DNA of 64,000 bases from JADCRZ01 sp031399065. GTDB taxonomy: Bacteria > Bacteroidota > Bacteroidia > Chitinophagales > Chitinophagaceae. Of this stretch, positions 53,010-61,494 are shown piece after piece (the stretch's first letter is position 1; each line of letters starts with the position of its first letter). A program made the translations under genes and the position numbers. The notes beneath the pieces were generated by a model. It had not been told where the DNA came from, did not search any database, and saw nothing but the letters and a program-made list of their open reading frames with translations. The stretch is taken from contig JANNOM010000007.1 in NCBI GenBank assembly GCA_031399065.1, forward strand, positions 89,306-153,305, read 5' to 3'.

Positions 53010-53017
53010 CAAAGATA
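53010..53017 (-). promoter_or_regulatory. -7 promoter element for the ATP synthase operon
   Basis: TATCTTTG on the minus strand, 20 bases before the atpB ATG. It would lie inside the longer frame that opens at 53064, so it also fixes the start. Confidence 0.6.
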
Positions 53018-53203
53018 AGGACGGATGGCGTAAAAAAAGAAAAAAGACTTAAACAGAATAACAAGGCGATTACAAATCCTGTATTTTGTCAAGATTAAAA
53101 CTCCATTTATGCGGATAAATGCCTTCAAATAGCGGCACAAAATGATGGTAATCAATGACTTTACTGAGCCATGGCCGGGAGGTGGTTGAAAATGTATGAA
53201 AAA

Positions 53204-54253
53204 TCAGGATAAACTTAAACCTTGATATTTTAATAAATGATCATAAGCAATACGTACATATTCGTCTTTAAATAGATTTCTCTTTCTAATGCTCCATTCT
53301 TTTACAGCATGCATTACCTTTTCAATACCATAAGTTGGGTTATTATCCATTATATAAGCCACTGTGGACAATATTTCCAGTGATAATTCTGATGTAAACC
53401 CGGTAATTAATAATACTAAATTGTTCAACCGTGTCCGTTCATCAAAATTGATTTCTCTTTCCACATAGCTCTTTACCTCTGACCATTTTTCATAATTCAA
53501 ATAAAGTGATTCAAAAGGTCTGGCTTGCCCTTGTTCTAATCCTTTCAAATAAACTCCATTCATAGAATAAAGTACTTTTTCGACCCCTAATGCATAAGGC
53601 CCGTAACTCTCAGCTTTAAATTGCAATCTTAATGGCTGCCCCATACGCTGTAAAAAATAGGCTAGCTTATTTGCTGCAAATAAACTGCTGTTTTCTCCAA
53701 AACTTTCATATACAAAAAGAGCATATATTAATTGAGCTCTCGACGGAGAAAGATTGACTTCTTTCAGGATACTTTCCTTTTGTAGTACTTCTTTAATAGC
53801 TGCATTAGGTTCGTAAACAAAAACTTCCATCGGAAGTTTACTTAAATATTTAATAATCATAGCCTTAACCAATCCCCATTCCAGTCCACCATTCCCGCAT
53901 CCCAAAGGTGGCAATGCTATAGATTTAATATTTTGATTTTCTAATACTTTCACTAAAGCAATTAAACCACCTTCAATATACTCATATTTAGAAGGGTGTC
54001 GCCAGTGTTTCTTTGTTGGAAAATTTATAATTAGCTTTTCTCCTAATAACAGGTTATTGTCCCACACGGTCAAAATTTTACCAGTAGTAAATTCTCCTTT
54101 CTTGCATGCTTGCACATATTGTTTATTATTCTCCGGAAAAGCCTCCTTAAATTGCAGAGCAATTCCCTTACCCATAACACCAACCGTGTTAACCGTATTT
54201 ACCAGCGCATCAGCCCCGGATTTCAACATATCTCCTTGTATAAATTTCAACAT
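53204..54253 (-). CDS. darG: DarG-type antitoxin, macro-domain ADP-ribosylglycohydrolase
   Basis: DarG reverses and blocks DarT. The 349-residue protein has an N-terminal macro domain (~1-155) with FIQGDML, the ADP-ribose loop NTVGVMGKGIALQFKEAFP and PPLGCGNGGLEWG, all needed to remove ADP-ribose from thymidine in DNA. The C-terminal half (~160-349) is the helical domain expected to bind DarT directly. ATG at 54253 is used, as the longer frame begins at TTG; it leaves a 1-bp gap after darT. The region is clearly AT-rich compared with the flanking genes, suggesting transfer. Confidence 0.93.
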   Translation of the reverse strand: MLKFIQGDMLKSGADALVNTVNTVGVMGKGIALQFKEAFPENNKQYVQACKKGEFTTGKILTVWDNNLLLGEKLIINFPTKKHWRHPSKYEYIEGGLIALVKVLENQNIKSIALPPLGCGNGGLEWGLVKAMIIKYLSKLPMEVFVYEPNAAIKEVLQKESILKEVNLSPSRAQLIYALFVYESFGENSSLFAANKLAYFLQRMGQPLRLQFKAESYGPYALGVEKVLYSMNGVYLKGLEQGQARPFESLYLNYEKWSEVKSYVEREINFDERTRLNNLVLLITGFTSELSLEILSTVAYIMDNNPTYGIEKVMHAVKEWSIRKRNLFKDEYVRIAYDHLLKYQGLSLS

Positions 54254-54254
54254 A

Positions 54255-54896
54255 TTAATCAAAAAAGTATTCCCGTTTAACGTGTACTGGAAGCAATATA
54301 TCTGTTTTAGCCATTTCTTTTTTTATGAATGTACCCACTTTTTCATTATAAACATTAATTGACTCTATAAAGTTAACTGGCACATGTTGGTGAACTAAAA
54401 ATTCGGCTTGATATCTCCTTTGTTTATCTGTATCATCTCCTGTTTTTTTAAAGTCACTTTTATCGATGATTTCCCAATCAATATCAGCTAACCGGCTAAG
54501 ATCATTATAATGTTGAGTAATGGCCGTAACATTTGCCTGGCCATCTGTGAAAAAAAACTGATTGCACTTACTCAACTCGTCTATTAGACATCTAATAACA
54601 ATTACTTCTTCCTTATTTAGTTTAGGAACTACAGGTGCTCTATATCCAGTTAAAATATTAAATAGCATCATTGACTTAGGAGTGAAGTAGAAAGGCACAT
54701 ATTCTCCTATATTACCATAGCCTTCAATTTTAACCAGCGTTTTATCCCTCAAGCTTATAATATCTGTATTGCCTATGCTTATAAAATTTTTAGAGGCTTT
54801 CGGATGATACTTAGTACACAAGCCATTTAGTAATATATGTGGCAGATTATGAACATGACAAATTCTATAACAAAATTTTTTATCAAAATTAATCAT
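54255..54896 (-). CDS. darT: DarT-type toxin, DNA thymidine ADP-ribosyltransferase
   Basis: DarT uses NAD+ to attach ADP-ribose to thymidine in single-stranded DNA, halting replication; such pairs can act in phage defence. The 213-residue protein has the N-terminal NAD-binding segment ICHVHNLPHILLNGL, the segment VPFYFTPKSMML, and the catalytic Glu (E165) in RRYQAEFLVHQHVP. All match the family and there is no truncation, so it is probably active. It lies just before its antitoxin in an AT-rich block downstream of an ABC exporter and a small gene. Confidence 0.93.
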   Translation of the reverse strand: MINFDKKFCYRICHVHNLPHILLNGLCTKYHPKASKNFISIGNTDIISLRDKTLVKIEGYGNIGEYVPFYFTPKSMMLFNILTGYRAPVVPKLNKEEVIVIRCLIDELSKCNQFFFTDGQANVTAITQHYNDLSRLADIDWEIIDKSDFKKTGDDTDKQRRYQAEFLVHQHVPVNFIESINVYNEKVGTFIKKEMAKTDILLPVHVKREYFFD

Positions 54897-54923
54897 GCCA
54901 GGACTTCTATTGCAAATTCTTCC

Positions 54924-55142
54924 TTAACGGTGCATCGCTTTATCAAAGTTTTCAGTACTTGTATTTTTATGGGTAATTACCGCTCTTTTATACAGCGCAT
55001 TCGTTCTTAGCATTTTGGTAAAAAGCGCCAGCTTTTCTTTATCCGGGCGAAATACATCCGCTCGAAGACGTTCTTCTTCAGTTTTATTAGAAAAATGATT
55101 GGTGGTTATTTTCCCCTGAGTGATATTTTTATTTTCAGACAT
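54924..55142 (-). CDS. Small conserved-looking protein between the ABC exporter and darT
   Basis: A 72-residue protein with a polar, Asn/Lys/Thr-rich N terminus and a compact C-terminal motif LRADVFRPDKEKLALFTKML followed by RTNALYKRAVITHK. I recall similar short proteins in Bacteroidota but no function. Its ATG overlaps the stop of the ABC exporter gene by 8 bp, so it is translationally coupled to it. It ends 27 bp before darT. Whether it belongs to the exporter or the toxin system is unclear; coupling favours the exporter. Confidence 0.65.
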   Translation of the reverse strand: MSENKNITQGKITTNHFSNKTEEERLRADVFRPDKEKLALFTKMLRTNALYKRAVITHKNTSTENFDKAMHR

Positions 55143-56973
55143 TTATCCGTTGTTTTTCGAATTGCATCTCGTGCAATTTAGCGTAAAATCCGCCTTGTTG
55201 CAACAATTCCTCGTGTGCGCCGATCTCTTTTATTTCCCCTTTATCTAACACTATGATCTTGTTGGCTTTACGTATGGTGGAGAGGCGGTGGGCTATTACG
55301 ATGGAGGTTCTTCCGGTAATGACGGTGTCGATGGCGTGCTGTATCAGCAGTTCGCTACCCGTGTCTATACTGGAAGTAGCTTCGTCCAGTATCAGTATGG
55401 CAGGGTCGTATAAAAGAGCGCGTATAAAGGAAAGTAATTGCCGCTGCCCCAAAGAAAGCGTGTTACCCCGCTCCATTACATTGTAATCGTAATTGCCGGG
55501 AAGCCGCATGATGAAATCATGTACGCCTATGAGTTTCGCCGCTTCTATCACTTTCTCGCGACTGATCTCCGGGTTTCTGAGCGTGATATTTTCCAGTACG
55601 GAACCGGAGAATAAAAACACGTCCTGCAATACCACTCCTATTCTGCTCCTTAATACATCCAGCCGGTAATCCTCCACTTTTACATCGTCAATCCGGATCT
55701 CCCCACGCCCGACATGATAAAGGCGGTTCATAAGACTGATGATGGAGGTTTTGCCGCTCCCGGTATGACCCACGATGGCAACCGTTTCGCCGGGGTTCAC
55801 GATGAATGAAACATCTTTCAATACATACCGGTCGCCCGTATAAGAAAACCATACCTTATCGAACGTTATTTTACCGTTCAATTGCTGCGGCGCATAATCG
55901 CCCTCCGTTTTTATATAGTCGCTGTTATCGAGTACCTTAAACACCCGCTCGCTGGATACCATGCCCATTTGCAGCACGTTAAATTTATCCGCTATAAAAC
56001 GGAGTGGCCGGAACAGCAGGTTGAGGTAAAGAATGAAGGCGATCATTTTACCCGTCATCTCGATGGCCTGGTCCCGTGGCATACCCAGGGCCTGGGTAGA
56101 CCCAAGCCATACCAGCAGGGCCGTGGATACGGCAAGTATGATTTCGACTATGGGAAAGAAAACGGAATAAGCGAAGATGGATTTAATGTTGGCGTTGCGG
56201 TGTTCGCGGTTTATCTTTTTGAACTTGGCATACTCCCTGTCCTCGGCGGCAAATGCCTGTACGATGGCCATCCCTGTTATATGCTCCTGCACGAACGCAT
56301 TAAGCTGGGCAACCGCATTGCGAACCCGGATGAATGATTTGTTTACGCTTTCTTTGAAATAATAGGTAGCCACAATCAGTATGGGAAAAGGAGATATGCT
56401 GATGAGCGTCAGCCGCCAGTCCACGTAAAACATAAAACCCAGTATGGATACGATGGAAAGCAGATCGGCGATGATCGGTATCAGTCCGTCGGAAAAAACA
56501 TCATTGACGGATTCTATATCGTTAATCGTGCGCGTGGTTAGGGTTCCGATGGGTGTTTTGTCGAACTGCGAAAGGTTAAGACCTAACACCTTCTTATATA
56601 CTTTCACCCGTAAGTCCTTTACAACGGCCTGGCCCAGCCAGGCAGTATAATATGAAAAGACGAATCGAAGAAAGCTTTCTAATACCAGGAATACGATCTG
56701 GAAAACCGTTACAAAAACGATGATGCGGATAAGATTAGTACCGATACTGTCTGTCAGGAATTGATTGAGCCAGCCGGGTGCTGCCTGCTGTTTGGCGCCT
56801 ATTCCCCGGTTGATGGTAATCTGTATCAGCCAGGGCCTTACCGGTGCCATTACGGCCAGTAACAGAGAGAGAAAGAGCGACAGGTAAAATTTACCTTTAT
56901 ACGGAGAAACAAATTGAAAAACTCGTCTTAATAAAGAGAAATCAAAAATGGTTCTTTTCACTTCTTGCGGCAT
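55135..56973 (-). CDS. ABC exporter, MsbA-like permease/ATPase fusion
   Basis: The 612-residue half-transporter has six membrane helices (~1-330) and an ATPase domain with Walker A VGHTGSGKTS, signature LSLGQRQLLSFIRAL, Walker B AILILDEATSSID and the switch His in IVIAHRLST. Such dimers export lipids, drugs or peptides; MsbA-like lipid A flipping is one option but is not proven. ATG at 56973 is preferred, since the TTG three codons upstream lies within the promoter box. Confidence 0.93.
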   Translation of the reverse strand: MPQEVKRTIFDFSLLRRVFQFVSPYKGKFYLSLFLSLLLAVMAPVRPWLIQITINRGIGAKQQAAPGWLNQFLTDSIGTNLIRIIVFVTVFQIVFLVLESFLRFVFSYYTAWLGQAVVKDLRVKVYKKVLGLNLSQFDKTPIGTLTTRTINDIESVNDVFSDGLIPIIADLLSIVSILGFMFYVDWRLTLISISPFPILIVATYYFKESVNKSFIRVRNAVAQLNAFVQEHITGMAIVQAFAAEDREYAKFKKINREHRNANIKSIFAYSVFFPIVEIILAVSTALLVWLGSTQALGMPRDQAIEMTGKMIAFILYLNLLFRPLRFIADKFNVLQMGMVSSERVFKVLDNSDYIKTEGDYAPQQLNGKITFDKVWFSYTGDRYVLKDVSFIVNPGETVAIVGHTGSGKTSIISLMNRLYHVGRGEIRIDDVKVEDYRLDVLRSRIGVVLQDVFLFSGSVLENITLRNPEISREKVIEAAKLIGVHDFIMRLPGNYDYNVMERGNTLSLGQRQLLSFIRALLYDPAILILDEATSSIDTGSELLIQHAIDTVITGRTSIVIAHRLSTIRKANKIIVLDKGEIKEIGAHEELLQQGGFYAKLHEMQFEKQRINV

Positions 56974-56979
56974 ACCCTG

Positions 56980-56987
56980 CAAAGATA
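56980..56987 (-). promoter_or_regulatory. -7 promoter element for the ABC exporter, very close to start
   Basis: TATCTTTG on the minus strand ends six bases before the ATG, the same spacing as at rsmA. The mRNA may be leaderless. It probably drives the exporter, the 72-residue gene and perhaps darTG. Confidence 0.6.
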
Positions 56988-57022
56988 CAGTGATCGTTTA
57001 TATCGAAAAGTCATTTATCCAC

Positions 57023-59227
57023 CTATTCTACCGCTTTACGGTAGGCTTTAATGAAGATGACCCCCAGGTTTTTGTAAGGTGGTACATAATCATCAAAAAG
57101 TTCCTTGGAGTCGCCCTTAAACTCCTTGCTCAGCTCTCTCCACATCGGTATCCAGTCTACGTTTTTGCCGCTGCGCAGGTCGTTATTGATGGCCTGCAGA
57201 ATGGGTTCATTTACCGTTTTGGTACCTACCTGTTTGGAGGATATGATGTGCGCATCGGGACTGATAGTCAGCACTTCGTTCATATTATTATACCCGCCAC
57301 AGGAGCCCAGTATCACGATCCTTGCCGTAGGCTGTATCTGCGCCAGGGAGTATTTTACATGGTAGCTATGCCCCCTGTGTATGAATATGGAAGGGGAAAT
57401 ATTCTTCGATTCCAGGTACTTAGCCAGTTTTGCCTGTGCTGCCGCATCGGGATCGTCGTCGCCTAGCAGGGGCTTGTTGGCAAATATCCATACGGGCTTA
57501 CCCCTGGTAGACTTTATAGACACCCAATCCGGGTTTTCGGCAATTGCCCATTCGGGTTTGCCGCGAAACATGGCCATGAAATTGGCGAATGAGTTCTGAC
57601 CATCCTTATCGTCGTCGCCGTAAAAGAACAATTGCTGCACCACCCTGCCCGTATCGTCGGTAAGGGTGTTATAAGCCACCGAGTAAACCGGGGGAATACC
57701 CAGTTCGGCAGACAGGTTGGTTTTGCGCGAAGTATCGGCAGATTCGAATAAAGTGCTTTCCAGGCGGTAAACCACCTGGCCATTTTTATCCCCCGCTTTC
57801 TGGCACCGTTCATAATTCCAGCGGGCCTCATTCATCATAAACGACGCCAGTTCCTTATTTTTCTCGAAGATGCTGCTATAGGAATCGGCCACATCCACGG
57901 CGTCTTCCACATTATCTACCGTGGTCGTCTTTTCCAGCCCTATCATAAACGCCTTCATGAGCGAGGTCGAACTTTCCGGCGTCATCGATTTCAGTACAAA
58001 GTCGAGCGTATTATAGGCAGCCGCCATCTTGATGAATTTGCGGAAATAGTCGCCGTTCACGGTCATTATCAGGCTATCTGCCCTCGGCACTGCCATCCGC
58101 TGGAACATCTTGGGAAATACCCCGCGTGTATAACTGGAAGTGTATATTTCATCTTCTCCCAATACTGCCAGGTAATATAACTCCTGTGCCGTAAGGGGCT
58201 CCAGGCATTTAAACCGGACAGGGTCGGTGGCCGTATGTAATCCGTTGATCTGGCTGATAAAAACGTCTTTCGCCTTTTTCGCCATCATGCTGGTGAGCGC
58301 CCGCATCTCCAGCGGTGTATCTCTTGCCAGTAACCTGCCTGCATAATTGATCCTGGTTTTTACCATCAGGCGGTAATAATTAAGGCCATCGTCTTTTACT
58401 TTGTCAATATCCTCAAAGCTCATTTTACCTGACAAGACCATATCTATAAACGGAAAATAAAGCATCCCGCTTTTACTCCGGGCCATCTTTGCCAGCGTGG
58501 AAATAAACGGATCCTGTTGGGCACGTATCCTGGCACCCAGCCGATCGTTGGCCGCCGCATAGTTATAAAAAGTGCGGGGGTCGCGGTGAGCGGCGATTTT
58601 TAACAGGCTATCGGCCATCGGCATGTCGGGATTGGTACGCAGGCGTGGAAGTACCTGGTCGGGATGCAATGCCAGGTATTTCCTGGTAAGCACCATCCGG
58701 GACGGGGCTACCCCTTTGTTTTCCGGGAACCGGAAGCATTCAACCAGGATGGTGCCGACCCCATACGTATACTTTTCGATTACGGGCTGTAAGCTTTCAT
58801 TATTCCGGTCCAGTAACGTCGCTTCCATATACGCATTTACCAGCATGGGAGCCAGCGTGGGGGGGAAATCCTTTTTCCGGTAATGATCCTGGTAGCCGCG
58901 CACCAGGTATTCTATGCCGCGAAGGTATTTCACTTTATTGTTATCAGCCAAAGTGGTATCCGTTTCGATCGATTTTTGCAGTTCGTCGATTCGTTTTATA
59001 AGCGCATATTCCATTTGCAGGTGAATTGTTTCCTCACCGGCTTCATCTAGGGAATCGGCAATAAAACGCATCACCGATAGCTTTTTCTGTTCCGCATCTA
59101 TTTTATCGTGGAATAGAACCCGGCTTCTGGCTATGGTAAAACTGACAGGCGCACTCGTTTGCGCAAAACCTGCCAAACAACAGGCATTAAAGAATATGAT
59201 CCAGCAAGACTTGTACAATTGATTCAT
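57023..59227 (-). CDS. Large secreted protein with possible caspase-like (clan CD) C-terminal domain
   Basis: A 734-residue protein with a signal peptide (MNQLYKSCWIIFFNACCLAG). Residues ~30-500 are helical with no recognised family. The C-terminal ~180 residues contain IHRGHSYHV (near 615) and, after a strand, IVILGSCGGYN (near 640), followed by ISSKQVGTKTVNEPIL. A His in a Gly-rich turn followed by a Cys after a hydrophobic strand is the arrangement of clan CD cysteine peptidases such as gingipains and caspases. I recall this region as widespread in Bacteroidota but uncharacterised. The enzyme activity is inference; the spacing is shorter than usual. Confidence 0.7.
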   Translation of the reverse strand: MNQLYKSCWIIFFNACCLAGFAQTSAPVSFTIARSRVLFHDKIDAEQKKLSVMRFIADSLDEAGEETIHLQMEYALIKRIDELQKSIETDTTLADNNKVKYLRGIEYLVRGYQDHYRKKDFPPTLAPMLVNAYMEATLLDRNNESLQPVIEKYTYGVGTILVECFRFPENKGVAPSRMVLTRKYLALHPDQVLPRLRTNPDMPMADSLLKIAAHRDPRTFYNYAAANDRLGARIRAQQDPFISTLAKMARSKSGMLYFPFIDMVLSGKMSFEDIDKVKDDGLNYYRLMVKTRINYAGRLLARDTPLEMRALTSMMAKKAKDVFISQINGLHTATDPVRFKCLEPLTAQELYYLAVLGEDEIYTSSYTRGVFPKMFQRMAVPRADSLIMTVNGDYFRKFIKMAAAYNTLDFVLKSMTPESSTSLMKAFMIGLEKTTTVDNVEDAVDVADSYSSIFEKNKELASFMMNEARWNYERCQKAGDKNGQVVYRLESTLFESADTSRKTNLSAELGIPPVYSVAYNTLTDDTGRVVQQLFFYGDDDKDGQNSFANFMAMFRGKPEWAIAENPDWVSIKSTRGKPVWIFANKPLLGDDDPDAAAQAKLAKYLESKNISPSIFIHRGHSYHVKYSLAQIQPTARIVILGSCGGYNNMNEVLTISPDAHIISSKQVGTKTVNEPILQAINNDLRSGKNVDWIPMWRELSKEFKGDSKELFDDYVPPYKNLGVIFIKAYRKAVE

Positions 59228-59422
59228 TATCATAAAGTTCGTAAAAAAAACCTTCCTGGCAATAAGGGAGTATCGGGGCAAAGACATTACCGTATGTATA
59301 GGCAACATAACGTATTGCATACAATAGTCGTTCCCGTCAGAAGCAGGTATTTCCCGAATGTTATGTATATTAATAAATTATGAACTCCCCCCGTAAATAT
59401 CTCATCAGACGCTTATTTAGGG

Positions 59423-59430
59423 TAGGTTTG
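59423..59430 (+). promoter_or_regulatory. -7 promoter element for the two-component pair
   Basis: TAGGTTTG matches TAnnTTTG, 17 bases before the response regulator ATG. Confidence 0.55.
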
Positions 59431-59447
59431 CGTAAACAAATTGTTAA

Positions 59448-60134
59448 ATGGACAATAAAGGCAAAAAAATACTGATTGCGGATGATGAGCCCGATATACT
59501 CGAGATCATCAGCTATAACCTGCTCGGCGCAGGTTATGAAGTATTTACGGCTAAGGATGGAGATGATGCGCTTCAGAAGGCCAAATCGATCAATCCTGAT
59601 CTTATCATCCTTGATATCATGATGCCGAAGCGAACCGGGGTGGAAGTATGCGAATTGCTCCGGGCACAGGCGGCCTTTAAAAATACACTGATCATTTTTC
59701 TTACGGCATTAAGCGATGAATCATCGCAAATGAAAGGCTTCGATATGGGGGCAGATGATTACGTAAACAAGCCCGTAAGTCCAAAATTACTCATGAGCCG
59801 GGTGAATGCCCTTTTCCGGAGAATCAGCGACCCGGAAGAAAGCGGCAATGGCGTATTAAAAATCGAGAACATCATTATTGACCCCGTGCAGTTTATGGTT
59901 AATATGAACGGAAATGACATCGTACTGGCAAAAAAGGAGTTCGAGCTGCTTTACCTGCTCGCTTCCAAACCAGGCCGCGTGTTCCTGCGAAACGAGATAC
60001 TGAACCATGTATGGGGCAACGATGTAATAGTGGGTGACCGCACTATTGATGTACATATCCGCAAAATCAGGCAAAAACTGGGACTTGACTGCATTACCAC
60101 GGTAAAAGGTGTTGGTTATAAATTCGATTTGTAA
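59448..60134 (+). CDS. PhoB/OmpR-type response regulator
   Basis: A 228-residue regulator with receiver pocket DDEPD, acceptor D56 in LIILDIMMPKRTG, K in YVNKPVSP, and a winged-helix DNA-binding domain (LAKKEFELLYLLASKPGRVF, GDRTIDVHIRKIRQKL, VKGVGYKF). It is followed by a PhoR-like kinase after 20 bp and forms a standard pair. The signal is unknown; no phosphate-transport genes are adjacent. Confidence 0.94.
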   Translation: MDNKGKKILIADDEPDILEIISYNLLGAGYEVFTAKDGDDALQKAKSINPDLIILDIMMPKRTGVEVCELLRAQAAFKNTLIIFLTALSDESSQMKGFDMGADDYVNKPVSPKLLMSRVNALFRRISDPEESGNGVLKIENIIIDPVQFMVNMNGNDIVLAKKEFELLYLLASKPGRVFLRNEILNHVWGNDVIVGDRTIDVHIRKIRQKLGLDCITTVKGVGYKFDL

Positions 60135-60154
60135 GATTAAGATTAACTTTATCG

Positions 60155-61201
60155 ATGCCCTTTAGAAATCTATCACTTCGCCAGGTTTCTGCTATTAACG
60201 CAGGTGCTATTTCGCTCCTGGTATCCATTACGGGCCTTATCGTTTTTAAAACCGCGCTTGCCGCGCTGTTCAGCTTTGCACTTTGCTTCATAATAGCCTA
60301 TCTCTTATTCTACTACTTTCTCGAGCAGTTTATAGACAACCGGATCAAACTCATCTACAAATTCATTTACCAAACAAAAGCCAGCAAACGGGAGGAAATT
60401 TATTATAAATACGTGCTTCCTAAAAAAAGCCTTGACCAGGTAAGTGAGGACGTACAGAGCTGGGCCGAGCAGAAAAGCTATGAAATAGAACAGCTTAAAC
60501 AAAACGAAGCTTACCGGAAGGAATTTCTCCAAAATCTTTCCCACGAGTTTAAAACGCCCATTTTTGCCATACAGGGCTATGTGGATACCCTTTTGAACGG
60601 AGCGATGGACAACCCCGATGTGCGCACCAAATTCCTGAATAACGCTTCCAAAAACGTTGACCGTCTGGTAAACCTGATGAACGACCTCGACGAGATATCG
60701 AAGCTGGAAAGCGGGGAGCAGCTACTGTACCAGCAGACTTTCGTTGTACAGGACATGATCCGGGAAGTATTCGAATCTCTGTCCATCAAAACCAGCGATA
60801 AAAATATCCGCTGCTATATCAAAAAAGGCTGCGAGTCGCCGGTAACCGTATTTGCCGACAAAGAGAAGATCCGCCAGGTATTAATCAATATGATCGTAAA
60901 TGCATTTAAATACGGCAAACAGAACGGCAATATCATCGCCAGCATCTACCGCACAGAAGCCCGCCGCGTACTGGTCGAAATCAGCGACGACGGCATCGGC
61001 ATAGAAGAAGAGCACCTGAACCGCATCTTCGAACGTTTTTACCGCACCGATAAGGCTCGTAGCAGAGACCGGGGTGGCACCGGGCTGGGCTTAGCCATCT
61101 GTAAACATATCATTGAAGCGCATGGGCAAACAATTCATGTAAGAAGTACGCCTGAAGTGGGAACAACGCTGGGGTTTACGCTGGAGGAGAAGAAAGATTG
61201 A
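60155..61201 (+). CDS. Membrane sensor histidine kinase (PhoR-like)
   Basis: The 348-residue kinase has two close membrane helices (~15-35 and ~38-58) with almost no periplasmic loop, a short linker, the HisKA domain with phospho-His H130 in LQNLSHEFKTP, and a HATPase domain with N box NMIVNAFKYG, G1 EISDDGIGIE, F box FERFYRTDKAR and G2 GGTGLGLAI. With no extracellular domain it probably senses within the membrane or via a partner. Cognate regulator lies directly upstream. Confidence 0.94.
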   Translation: MPFRNLSLRQVSAINAGAISLLVSITGLIVFKTALAALFSFALCFIIAYLLFYYFLEQFIDNRIKLIYKFIYQTKASKREEIYYKYVLPKKSLDQVSEDVQSWAEQKSYEIEQLKQNEAYRKEFLQNLSHEFKTPIFAIQGYVDTLLNGAMDNPDVRTKFLNNASKNVDRLVNLMNDLDEISKLESGEQLLYQQTFVVQDMIREVFESLSIKTSDKNIRCYIKKGCESPVTVFADKEKIRQVLINMIVNAFKYGKQNGNIIASIYRTEARRVLVEISDDGIGIEEEHLNRIFERFYRTDKARSRDRGGTGLGLAICKHIIEAHGQTIHVRSTPEVGTTLGFTLEEKKD

Positions 61202-61494
61202 TGACAGGAATTTTTTGATGGCTTTCGCTGGAAGCAGACTAAAAGTCTAGCCGGCCTTCATTGAATTAGTGCGCGAAGCTCTTCCCTGGATGTGATTGTT
61301 ATACTTTATAAGCGGGTCCGGATGACCTCTTTTATCCCGCTTTTTCCGTTCGTCTCTCCTTCGCCTCTCATTCGTCTGTCGTTCGAACAGGGTTTTTGAC
61401 GAAGAATTCTTGACCTGCTACCTGAAATGCCGATACAATCGTGGTTGGCAGATGTGTTAAGGTACACCGATTTCGTAAACCAACAAAATTATTA
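61202..61494. other. Intergenic region with 11-bp-period array
   Basis: This 293-bp spacer between the kinase gene and the convergent transglutaminase-like gene has the array at 61347-61390 and a small agact/agtct hairpin. No gene or convincing terminator was seen. Confidence 0.5.
61347..61390. repeat. Second degenerate tandem array with 11-bp period
   Basis: Four successive 11-base units share the pattern c-x-ttcg-xxxxx: cgttcgtctct, ccttcgcctct, cattcgtctgt and cgttcgaacag. The period equals that of the array at 21193-21290, though the unit differs. Confidence 0.65.

Noticed and set aside
61380..61390. A tRNA T-arm (gttcgaac)
   Set aside because: No acceptor or anticodon stem can be formed around it, and it is the last unit of the 11-bp repeat. 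No other tRNA-like sequence was seen in the window.
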